Source: Sipunculus nudus (taxonomy: Eukaryota > Annelida > Sipuncula > Golfingiida > Sipunculidae). From it: 64,000 nt of DNA. The translations under genes were made by a program, and so were the position numbers. Position 1 is the first letter of the stretch. The number at the start of each line of letters is the position of its first letter. The notes below the pieces were generated by a model. That model ran no database searches. It was given only the letters and a program-made list of their open reading frames with translations, and was not told the origin of the DNA. Positions 37,640 through 56,800 of the stretch are shown piece by piece. The stretch lies in assembly GCA_026874595.1 (NCBI GenBank), contig CM049319.1:61324917-61388916 (forward strand). The letters run 5' to 3'.

Positions 37640-40228
37640 ATTTCTTGGCACCGCAGGTGCCAGAGTATCCCCAGACATAGTAGGCCCCCCCCCCTCCCTT
37701 TAAGAACAGAACCCCAATTTTGGCAGCATATACTGACACTTGGCATATTTATTGTTTCTTCAATCTAACAATCCACAATCTTGTTGAAGATGTTGGTCCT
37801 GTGATCTTGATTGTTTTAAAGATGTGTCCTGTGACCTTGACCTTTGACCTCATGACCCCAAAATCAATTTGGGTCTTGCTTTTCCAATGGGACATATGCA
37901 AGTCAAGTTTGAAATCTATAAATCAATAAAGAAGGAATTATCATCCAGAAACTAATTTTTTTTGACAGGTGGCTCCTGTGACCTTCACCTTTGACCTTGT
38001 GACCTCACAATTGATAGTGTTCTTCCTCTCTTGGCAGGAGAACTATATGTGCAAGATGAAAGATCTGAGATGAAATGTTTGGCTGAAAATGCATCCACAT
38101 CTTTTTAAAGATGTGTCCTGTGACCTTGACCGTTGACCTCATGACCCCAAAATCAATTTTGGTCTTGCTTTTCCAATGGGACATATACCAGTCAAGTTTG
38201 AAATCAATACATCAATAAAAGCAGGAATTATCATCCAGAAACTAATTTTTGGACAGATGGCTCCTGTGACCTTCACCTTTGACCTTGTGACCTCAAAATT
38301 GATAGGGGTCTTCCACTCTTGGCAGGTGAACTATATGTGCAAGATGAAAGATCTCAGATGAATTTTTTGGCTGAAATTGCATCCACAACCTTTATAAAGA
38401 GGTTTCCTGTGACCTTGACCTTTGACCTCATGACCCCAAAATCAATTCGGGTCTTGCTTTTCCAATGGGTCAAATACAAGTCAAGTTTGAAATCCATACA
38501 ACAATAAAAGAAGGAATTATCATTCAGAAACTAATTTTTGGACAGATGGCTCCTGTGACCTTCACCTTTGACCTTGTGACCTCAAAATTGATAGGGGTCT
38601 TCCACTCTTGGCAGGTGAACTATATGTGCAAAATGAAAGATTTCAGATGAATTTTTTGGCTGAAATTGCATCCACAACCTTTTTAAAGATGTATCCTGTG
38701 ACCTTGACCTTTGACCTCATGACCCCAAAATCAATTTTGGTCTTGCTTTTCCAATGGGACATATACAAGTCAAGTTTGAAAACCACACATCAATAAAAGC
38801 AGGAATTATCATCCAGAAACTAATTTTTGGACAGATGGCTCCTGTGACCTTCACCTTTGACCTTGTGACCCCAAAATTGATAGGGTTCTTCCACTCTTGG
38901 CAGGTGAACTGTATGTGCAAGATGAAAGATCTCAGATGAATTTTTTGGCTGAAATTGCATCCACAACCTTTTTAAAGATGTGTCCTGTGACCTTGACCTT
39001 TGACCTCATGACCCCAAAATCAATTCAGGTCTTGCTTTTCCAATGGGTCAAATACAAGTCAAGTTTGAAATCCATACATCAATAAAAGCAGGAATTATCA
39101 TCCAGAAACTAATTATTGGACAGATGGCTCCTGTGACCTTCACCTTTGACCTTGTGACCTCACAATTGATAGGGGTCTTCCACTCTTGGCAGGTGAACTA
39201 TATGTGCAAGATGAAAGATCTCAGATGAATTTTTTGGCTGAAATTGCATCCACAACCTTTTTAAAGAGGTTTCCTGTGACCTTGACCTTTGACCTCATGA
39301 CCCCAAAATCAATTCAGGTCTTGCTTTTCCAATGGGTCAAATACAAGTCAAGTTTGAAATCCATACATCAATAAAAGAAGGAATTATCATCCAGAAACTA
39401 ATTTTTGGACAGATAGCTCCTGTGGCCTTGACCTTTGACCTTGTGACCCCAAAATTTCTATGGATCATCCACTATATTCAAGATGGAAGACCTGGGATGA
39501 AAGTTTGGCTTAAAATGCATCCACAGTATATTTTAAAAGCCAGTCCAGTGACCTTGACCTTTGACCTCATGACCCTAGAACCTATAGGGTTCTTACTTTA
39601 GTGGTGGGCCATACATAAGTCATGTTTGAAATCTATATGCTATCAACACTGGAGATATCATAAGAGGAGTGTGATTTTCACCATAAATGGCTATATTCAA
39701 GGTCAAGGCCACTAACATAGGAAAGGTCATGACCCCAATTTAAATAACCATCATCCCATAACCCATACCTATGTATATGCATAATATAAAAGAAATCTGT
39801 CCATTAGTTTTTGACTTATAATGCTCACAGTACTGTAAGGTGGCAATTTTGGGAGTATTAAACGGCATGAAAACAAGTAAAGAATAATAGGTGGCGCCAC
39901 CAGTTTCTGGAACATGACAACCCTATCCATGATCTTCCATCAACTTGATTTTGGGATAAATCCATGCAAGATTTCTTGAGATATTAAAGAATTTGTGTGA
40001 TTTTCCCCAAAATTGGACCTATTCAAGGTCAAGGACACTCTCCTAGTAAAGGTCATGACCTCATTTTAAATAGGCGTCGTCCTCTTACCCATATCTATAC
40101 ATATACCAAGTTTGGTAAAGTTCCGTGAAATATTTTTTGGGTTATCGCGCCAACAAGATTTATATGCGGCGGCGGCGGGACCGGTATGAAAACATAGTAT
40201 CCCCCAACTTTGTCTGGGGATACAATTA
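37640..40228 (+). mobile_element. Family C Helentron-like element, 2.6 kb
   Basis: 5' end has the hairpin TGGCACC...GGTGCCA (37646-37662) then GTATCCCCAGACA (37665-37677). The 3' end has a stem-loop GTATCCCC...GGGGATAC (40198-40223) containing TGTCTGGGGATAC at 40211-40223, the exact 13-bp inverse. The body is a 289-bp dimeric array (37820-39600), then a unit with GGTGGCGCCACC at 39890 and a GGCGGCGGCGGGACCGG tract before the end. It has the same layout as families A and B and no transposition protein. Confidence 0.72.
37820..39600 (+). repeat. 289-bp dimeric tandem array with TGACCT direct repeats
   Basis: GTGACCTTGACC occurs at 37831, 38120, 38409, 38698, 38987 and 39276, a constant 289-bp step. 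A last, diverged unit follows at about 39548. Each unit has two halves of about 145 bp. The first carries TGACCTTGACCTTTGACCTCATGACC-type sequence and the second TGACCTTCACCTTTGACCTTGTGACC-type sequence. The serial 61-62 codon frames at 38176-39374 are shadows of this array. Confidence 0.93.
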
Positions 40229-40564
40229 TATGATGAATAAGCCTGCATAGTTTCCTAATGACAGATGCATCAGATGTTGAATTATTTGGTAACAGATGGT
40301 GGATGCTGCACCATCACATGAGTTCATACAGTAGGTACATAATTAACTCAAGGCATTTCAACCATGTCTGCCACTAGTAGAGGATCCATACTTTAAATTT
40401 TATTTGAATAAATTATAGACAACTGAAGTAATAAAAGCATATACCAAACACAACTCTGGAATCCTTTGGGAACCAATTCATAAACACTTGACAACTACAA
40501 AGGATGCATAGCATGTTTATTCAATCGAGCTTATATATTATTTACATGAGAAAAACATATCTTA

Positions 40565-40632
<68 letters not shown>

Positions 40633-40695
40633 AAAGCTTTTCAAGAAAAACTGAACCATAAACGTAATAACTGGTGTATGTTAGTATATACAATA

Positions 40696-40730
<35 letters not shown>

Positions 40731-41310
40731 TATATATATATTATAACATGTAATTAGTATTACAAGCAAACTTGAAACAGAAGGTCCATGCATGTAGTAA
40801 ATGAGCACTCATCTTAACAAGCTCTGGCACTCCTCGGTCTTCTGTTATGGGATGCCAATTACTGGTATGTTAGTACTATAGGCAACGCCTGGAATGTCTT
40901 TTGAATGAAGCTTGGCCTTTATCATCTCAAGGATCACCACATAAAGATTTAACACTTCAGCATTATGCTTTAACAAATCTATCCTGTATCTTAGGGCATT
41001 CAGCGAACTTGTTGAAAATTTGTAATATTTTGTGCAATACCTTAACAAGGACACATTTGAAGTATACATATGATAAAATCTTAAAAAAATGTTACGGAGT
41101 AGTAATATGTTAAAACTAACTGTAGAACATGCCACTTGCCTATTAATGTGGCGATGTGTGTCTTAAATGGAAAATGTAATGGAATAAAATGTCTGTTTAT
41201 ATATGATGTATCAGAATGTCCTTATCGGTTGGTATATGATGGAAGAAGTTCTGTAATCTGAGTCATCATTGGCATGTCTGTATGAGGCGAAGATCAAGAA
41301 TTTATCAACT
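40229..41310. other. Region downstream of ROPN1L, with AT microsatellites
   Basis: AT dinucleotide tracts lie at about 40565-40624 and 40698-40740. The 96-codon minus-strand frame at 40845-41135 has no recognised motif. Part of this region may be 3' UTR of ROPN1L, but I see no clear polyadenylation signal tied to it. Confidence 0.45.
40565..40740. repeat. (AT)n microsatellites
   Basis: Long TATATA runs, the first ending in ACACACA, separated by about 75 bp of normal sequence. Confidence 0.95.
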
Positions 41311-49180
<7,870 letters not shown>

Positions 49181-49600
49181 AATAAATTATATTTTCTTTA
49201 TCTATTATATTGAGTCATGCAGACAGAAAGCAAATAGAGTGGTGGGTAACATATATATTTTAGAATTAACAAAAAAAACATATTTCAATTTACGACATTG
49301 CCCCAAATGGTTGAAGAAAGTCTTAACTGCCTCCACTTGTTAACACGGCTGAAATAAGTTTTGAAAATTTGATTTATCCAGTAAATGAGAACCTACTCAT
49401 AAAATTAATTGACTGTAGCCACCGAATTTAAACATATTTTTTACATTTTTGACGGACTATTAAACTTTGCCTTGATCAATGCTGAATTGACGGTCAAATT
49501 TCCTAACAGCATATTTCGTGTTGTTTTTCAAGCGTATTTCATGCCAGGGCCTATATGAATACTATTTGGAGCATACCGATCTAGTGCAAGAAAATACCAG
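49181..49600. promoter_or_regulatory. Candidate bidirectional promoter of ROPN1L and HORMAD
   Basis: The stretch between the outermost recognised exon sequence of the minus-strand gene (49180) and that of the plus-strand gene (about 49600) is about 0.4 kb. CpGs are more frequent around 49030-49170 and 49480-49740 than in flanking AT-rich DNA. I see no strong TATA box. The transcription start sites are inferred from exon positions only. Confidence 0.55.
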
Positions 49601-49610
49601 CAGATGGCGC
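49597..49610 (+). promoter_or_regulatory. CTCF-like motif
   Basis: CCAGCAGATGGCGC fits the CTCF core consensus CCASYAGRKGGCRS at every position. It overlaps an ATG that starts a short frame. The core AGATGGCGC could also be a YY1-type site. Binding is not shown by sequence alone. Confidence 0.45.
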
Positions 49611-49751
49611 TTGGTAACATCTTGTTGTGTGTAGCCTCTTTTTCAAATCCCGCGCTTAGTATCGTATCGTCTGGTCTGACCCTTCGATACCCAAGTGGGC
49701 GTGCTGCAGCCAGTTTTGGCGCTCTTGCTAGAAATCTTAAAAAAAAAGACG
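49600..49751 (+). other. HORMAD 5' untranslated exon with upstream ORF
   Basis: CpG-bearing sequence ends at a good donor (GACG|GTAAGT). A frame from ATG 49604 would run through the splice into the next exon but out of frame with the HORMAD start and stop early in the following exon (about 42 bases in). So this is likely a 5' UTR exon with a short upstream ORF. The exon 5' edge is unknown. Confidence 0.5.
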
Positions 49752-50353
49752 GTAAGTTATCAACTGCCTTTTCAGAATGGTTATTTCTTACGATAATCGG
49801 ATGAGACTCAATATTACATTAATAATTAATGCATAAATACTAAAATAGTTCTACAACTTAGGCCTACAAGAACGTCTTTTGGCAGTTTTGCCACAGAGAA
49901 GTTCTTCGCTTCATATATCATATATATATGCATTTGATTTGGGTTAAATTTGAGCTTGAGACAGTTGGAAAAATGGTTGCACTGCTAAAGGAAGACTCTC
50001 ACTAAATCAAACTTTCTTGTTTTATAGTGGTAAGCTAATAATTTATAAAGCAGCTAAAATAATAGGAAATATTAATTCACCAATAAAATTAAAAATCGGA
50101 CACGATATCAGATGTCATTTGGTATGTTGCTTATTGCCATTTATTGGAAAAAGTAATTAAATCTTAATTTCCTGGTTAATTACCATAATGATATTATAAA
50201 ATGGTAATTATCTGGAAATTCACACACATAATGTATATATAATTCTGCTAACATATATTGTTACAGGTAAATGTGCAGTTAAGAGGGTTTTTTCACAGCC
50301 TAACTTCCCTTTAGTTTTTACTATCTTCAGCACATTTAAATTATTGCCACAAG

Positions 50354-50500
50354 CAGGGGCGGATCCAGGATTTAGGAAAAGGGGGGGTCCAGGCCGCAAA
50401 ATTTGTCTGAAGCCCTTAAAAAAAACATTGTTTCTGATTAAATAGAGGGGGGGGTCCGGACCCCTGGACCCCCCCGGATCTGCTTCTGCCAAGTTTATTA
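50354..50500 (+). mobile_element. GGGGCGGATCC-family MITE in HORMAD 5' UTR intron
   Basis: Left end CAGGGGCGGATCCAGG and right end CCGGATCTGCTTCTG form imperfect inverted ends. The interior holds G-runs and GGTCC. One short, apparently complete copy. Confidence 0.7.
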
Positions 50501-50888
50501 TTCTGTTACATGGAGAGATGTATAATTATATAAAAATAAGGCTTATAAAAATTGGTAACAAATACATTTGATATGTAAATTGTAATGATTGAATATATGA
50601 TTTATTTAATAGTTATTGATTAAAAATTTCAGTTTTAGGGTATATAGAATTAAGAAAGATTGAGGAAAATTAAACAAAAATTTTTTTGAAATATTGTCAT
50701 GTAGTTCAACATTAGTCAATTAAAAACCAAAAAATAGTGTACCTTTTAAAAACTTAGATTTTTTTAAATGTTACAAAATCATGTAAAAATGAATAACCAA
50801 GTTAAAAAGTATGTATACCATCAGAAAGATCACGGCACCAGGTTTAAAATATAATGTACACTTATTTAACTGATTATAGTTACAGAAA

Positions 50889-53800
50889 ATGGCTACAGCC
50901 ACTCTGCAAAGAAACAAGGAAAAGACAGGAGAGGTGAGCTCTATCACATTTACCATAATTAAAAAATTCTCAAATCTAGACAAATTTGTTTAACAGGGTT
51001 AGACACTGACTTTATTCATCCTGCCAAGTCAGGCAGCTATATACTATTATATTTGATAACATTCACAAGATGTGTGACAGTTGAGATTAAATCCTAGAAA
51101 ACTATACCTTCAGCCAAGAATCAACTTAGAACCTCAATATTCTTGTATCATTTTAAATGAAATTATGCATGAGAAAAGATTGCCACAGCATAAATGAAAT
51201 TTTAGAAGGAATGAGAAAGTGTAAATTGTAACAATCAAATTATTTATCATTTGTATGGGATGCAGGATTCATTATCTCCAGTTTCATAGTTTTCTAATAA
51301 TTCTAAATTCAAATAAAGTCTCCAGGATAGATCTCTTTCTACGAATTATTGCAGATGAAAGTGTAGTTTACAGGGGAGGATCCAAGATTAAGGAAAAGGG
51401 GGGTCCAGCCCAGGAGGACCAATGACAAAACATTTAAAAGATTCCCAGGTTCAGAAAAGGGGGGTCCAGGCAGCAAAAATTGGTATGAAACCCTTAAAAA
51501 AGGATGCAGCAGCTGAAAAAAGGGGGGGGGGGGGGGTCTGGACTTCCTCCTCCTGGATCCACTTCTGGTTTATTACATGAAAACATAATTGGTAATTTCA
51601 TGTTATTAAATCACTTGTATACTGTTATTTTCTGAGGAGATATTTAGTCTGAAAAATGCATTCTCAATATAACATACATAGTCAGAATGGGTGAGGTGGG
51701 GGGCCCTGCTCCCCTGGCTCTGCCCCTGACAAGGCTGAGTAAATCATGTTGTTAATGTACATACATGCAGATAATATCTATATCACTATTGTATCTCACC
51801 TATAATGTTAATACAAGAAGCATTCTTCTCTTTCTTGTGCTCACATAGCATATATAACACAAAATTATTCATTCTTCAACATTTATGCTATTTTGGCAAT
51901 GATAAAATAAGAAAATACTTTGAGCATTGTAATGAGGACCCCCATACAGTTATTAATTATTAAATGGCAGCTAGTACCAGCTGCTGCCCCCCCCCCCCCC
52001 CAACAAAAATAATCAAATGAATCTTGTAGACTTCTGATTTTTAGGGCCCCACTTTAAAACAGTGCCCTTTAGGAATCACCTTGTTCTTTTTTGTCATAAG
52101 AAGTACATAAAGCTTTACATTATCAATACCATTATGCTCATGCCAAATGCATTTAACTTGGTAATGATATGCTATGAATTTATCCTCTCCTTTTAGTGGT
52201 CAAATATATTTCCTACTGAACAAGTGACAGAGCAGCAGTCAGCATTGTATGTGAAGAAGCTACTTGCTGTAGCGATATCCAGTATATCATACTTGAGGGC
52301 CATCTTTCCAGAGCATGCATTTGGAGATCGGTGTTTAGAAGGTAACTCTCTTTCTATCAAGGTGACTCTGATATTATAATATATGTGTTACATAGGGAAA
52401 AAAATAATATGATTTTATACTGTGAGCTACCTTGTGATTTTTAAAAAATATGCTAAATCAAATTAAACATTCTACAATATATATCTCTAAAGAAGGAAAG
52501 ATGAGTTTATTTCCATAACTGATATTTTAATTAAAAATCACACCTGGATATTACAAATAAGTGTAAATCAATTTTGTTTGGAATCTGTCAAAATATTTTA
52601 TAATTTTGTTGGCATTCATTAATCACTGAACTGAACCTTCTAATTGACTTCATGGAGACCTTGAATCAAGGAGCAACACAATATTTTTACTTGAAATCTT
52701 AAATGGTATCACTACATAATTTGCTGCTTATCTGACTTTAACAATGATAAAATCTGTTATTTATTTCATATATGAATTTTTGTCTTCATCACTTACCAGT
52801 GGCAATGAGTCAGGCAGCAGAAATATAGCTGTGTTTCAATGATGTTGATAGAGAAAATCATAAACACATGCATCTACACATGTAGTTCTAGCCCCAAAAT
52901 TGACACAGATCTTCATGCAATACTATGGGTGATCCCTATATATTGCACTTAGGTTTTCTTGGTCATGTTTATTTTGACCAGTGGCCCTTTTTAACAGATC
53001 TAAATCTCAAAATACTGAGAGATGACAGTGCTTGTCCTGGTGCCTGTCAAGTTATCAAATGGGTCAAGGGATGCTTTGATGCACTGGATAAAAAATATGT
53101 AAGTATTTCTGTGTTTTTATTTGTTGTATTAACATATGGCATAAATTGTTAACATGATTTCCTTTAACCTCTGTAAATCATAATTCAAATGATACAAAAC
53201 AACTAGTTTATGGTAATTATCTTATCTGCAAAACTTTATACCATCCTGATTATAAGTTGTCTCTGAGTCATTGTGATATTTTAGTAAAACTTCCCAAACC
53301 TGTCAATGATTTTTTTCAATATTAATACTGTAGTTTCATCTCTTCTTATAACACTGGAGTACTGTGTCAGTTAAGAAGTCACTGAGTATATCAGAACTTT
53401 TTAAATCAAATGGTTGTTGAATATCTTATCCCTCAACATTTAGACATGTGATATCACTGATCGTAATTAACTTACTGATATTCTGTCTTCCAGCTGAGAC
53501 AACTCATAATTGGGGTGAGTATATGTGGTACTTATCTTTATATAATCTTGAAACCTCGATATAGTCATACCTAAATGGAAAGCCTTTTCATTCAATAAAT
53601 TTCGTATATTTTCCAGTTTGCAGCTAATTAAGATACTAGTGTCTCAGAAAAGTTGAGACCATGACAAAGTAATTTAATATTTAAATTTTGAAATATTTAC
53701 TAATTTTTACCTATTTCATATGCACACAAATACACATACACCAGTTTTGTTTCTATGTGATCTAGTTTTCATCTATAAAAACAATGATGTAATTTTATTT

Positions 53801-56800
53801 ATTATTGCTTAATAATTTTATTATTAAATATAAAAAAAAATTATTTTAACTGAAACTCAAAATTAAAGTAATTTAAACCTACTAATAATGAGTAATATAG
53901 ATTTGTAGTAGGGAAACATCTTGTATATAGAACAGTTATCTGGTTTTTAGCTCAGCTGACTGTAATTCATCTGAGCTTTAGCAATCACTCTTTTGTCTAT
54001 CATCCGTCTGTCAGTCCATTAACCAGGCACAAATCATAACAGCTGGACCTGGAATGTTCTTACTTGACATCCAGAGAGGTCCATGAAAGATCGCCTTGGA
54101 AACCTGAAATTAGGCCTCTGTTACCCATATTTTTTTAGCTATGGGGCTCCGAAGTACTCCCCCAGAATTATGGAAAATTTGATACAAAAGCTCAAGTATC
54201 TGAACAACTAATGCATTGATCACCATGATTCTTTGCATATGTATTCATCATGGAGTGTTTTATCAGTTTCTGCAGACTGGTAGCACAAAGATGCCTCCAT
54301 CTGTTAACAAGGCACAAATCATAATCATTGGACCTAGAATCTTCTAACTTGATATCCTGAGATTTCCTCAGAAGTTCTCAGAAACCTAAAATTAGGTCAC
54401 TGTGACATATATTCTCTGTGTTACAGTCCATGTTTGAGCACCCCAGAAAAAATGCAAATTGCCAGATTCCTTAGGAACGGCTTGATGGATTGTCATCATA
54501 TTTGGTGTGCTTATGGGTCTTGATGAACTTGAGCTAATATGCATGAACTATGATTCCACCTACATTATCTTAATTTGTTGCCTGTGCATGAATATATTGT
54601 CAACATGTCAGTCGGCTGAGCGTCATGGCCCATGGACCACTTGTTAAAATGAGCTTCTGATATTATAATATCCAACAGGAAAAAAGTCTGTCCTCCACCA
54701 GAATAAATAGAGAATAAATAGAGTTAAAGAAAAACATGAATCAACGAATGTGGGTATAATGTTATTTTTTTTTCACTTTATTTTCAGATTTATCTTGATC
54801 CAGAACATTCTGATGTGAGTATTATAAAAAAAAACTTATTTACAGTTTATCTTGGTCTTTATGCCACCCCTTATACTTTGAAAGTATGTACCTACTGTTT
54901 TTCAAGTCAAATTAGTGTAGTACACATGTACATTGTGAATTTGTAATAGCTAAGCGTCAACTGTTTTTTTTTAGGATTCCATATAACTGAATTGTTTCAT
55001 GCCTTCAGATTTTTCAGATGCAAATACAGCCTCCAATATTGGTAAAGAAAAATATATTCATATAGTTCTTTATACATTATGTCATAGTATATGGTAAAAT
55101 AGTTTATAAGCTGAACCAAAATGTTAAAAAAACTTCCACATCAACAAAGTTTTATCCTTTTACTGTTTCTGCATTTCAGACTGTGATTGAGTCTTACTGC
55201 TTCAAATTCTCCTATGCACAGAATGGAGGGATTGATATTTTCAGGTTATCACATTTAAACAATACTTAAAATACAGTTATTTATTTACAGTAAAAATATA
55301 TGGCTTTCATAATGGATTCTGTACATAGAAATACTCAGCTGCAGCACGTTCAAAAGTGTATCTTAGGTGTAACATGCCTCAAATGTTAAAATTATGTTAA
55401 ATTTCAGCTCTGGATAGTGAAACTGCCAATCTCTAGATTACCTAACTTTCACCATCATAAACTGAAGGAAACAAAGATTATGGTAGGAAGGTTAATATTA
55501 TAATATGTAATATATGGAATTCAAATGAGGACTTTATTTGGATATTATTATGAATAATACACTTTGCTTGTTTCTTGGGGCAGTAATTAATAACTATCAA
55601 ACAGACAATTCTGCAATATGGATTGTACCAGGACTATGCATAAACATGAAAGATGTGCATGTATTTTATTTCCTGAGTGTAAATTTCAGAATGGACCATC
55701 TGTAATCTGATTTACATCTTGTTTGTAGGAACAACAAGAAGATAGCTGAGGCACACTCATCAGGAGAGACTAAAAAGGCCACTATCCGCCTGCTCCGGAC
55801 CATCCTCCTCCTGACCCAGACTCTACAGTCTCTTCCTGAGGATGCTCTCATGACAATGAAACTTCTCTATTATGATGAAGGTATTTCCTTTATTCAGAAG
55901 TAGATCTGGGGGAGGGGTCCAGGGGGTCCAGCCCCCCCCCCCCCCCCCCCCCACTTTTTCAGACACCACCATTTTTTTATGTATATAATATGTAGAAAAA
56001 CTTGATATTTGAATTTCAGTGAAACAGATAACATGATTTTAGATACAAATGATATGTGCTCTCCTGTTGCATTCTGTTTATCAACATGTGGTGTTGTAGC
56101 TTTATTTCAATCAAATATACTGGTAGGTCAGCAAAAGTGTACACAGATAATTCATACCTGATATTTCCGATGGGCATTTATTTTTATTTACAATAAAATA
56201 AAATGCTATTAAACTTCAGAATTAAGTTTTAGAATTAGATTATTTGTCATCATTAATTTTGTAAAAACTTGAAAAAATATGTCTGAAAGTAAGGAAAAAA
56301 CTTGATGTTCCATGTAGTCATAACTATTCAACTGTGTAATTCTATTAAACTTGTGAGTACATGTGTAGCTGTTTATCTACAACTGACTGAATGTTGCTGT
56401 GACACCCAATACTGTGAATCTCCATTTTTACAAAACATGGGGCACTTAGATTATATATTTTACTTGTCACTTTTTACTTTTCATCTCTTCCTTCATGTAT
56501 CTTACAGTGACACCCTCAGATTATGAGCCACCAGGTTTCAAAGCAGCTGACTCAGATGTCTTCAGATTTGAAGATGAACCAATGAATATTAAAGTTGGAG
56601 ATGTGGCTACTGTAAGTAAAAACTATCAGTGTGTATACTTACAACTTTGCACTACATTTACAAGTCTGAACAAAGTTCTATATCTTAATATGTCAGAAAA
56701 GAATATCCTATTAAATTACTATGCATATGAGTTATATACAATTTTTCTTATTATGGGGGTAATTCAGAAGTTTAGCAAGCTTTTTATGAGGCTTTTTCTT

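Noticed and set aside
38176-39374. Series of 61-67 codon open frames with near-identical proteins on both strands
   Set aside because: They recur at the 289-bp array period and follow its sequence; no start context, splice pattern or domain supports coding.
40504-40746. 80-codon Tyr-Ile repeat frame
   Set aside because: Produced by (AT)n microsatellites.
49604-49804. 66-codon frame starting MALGNILL, resembling a signal peptide
   Set aside because: Ends at a strong splice donor after GACG and, when spliced, is out of frame with the HORMAD start; treated as an upstream ORF.
54800-55010. Extra HORMAD exon between 54814 and 55180 as part of the main transcript
   Set aside because: Leaving it out gives a protein that aligns directly with human HORMAD1 (DPE... 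to T-I-E-S/C-Y); kept only as a possible alternative exon at 55009-55041.
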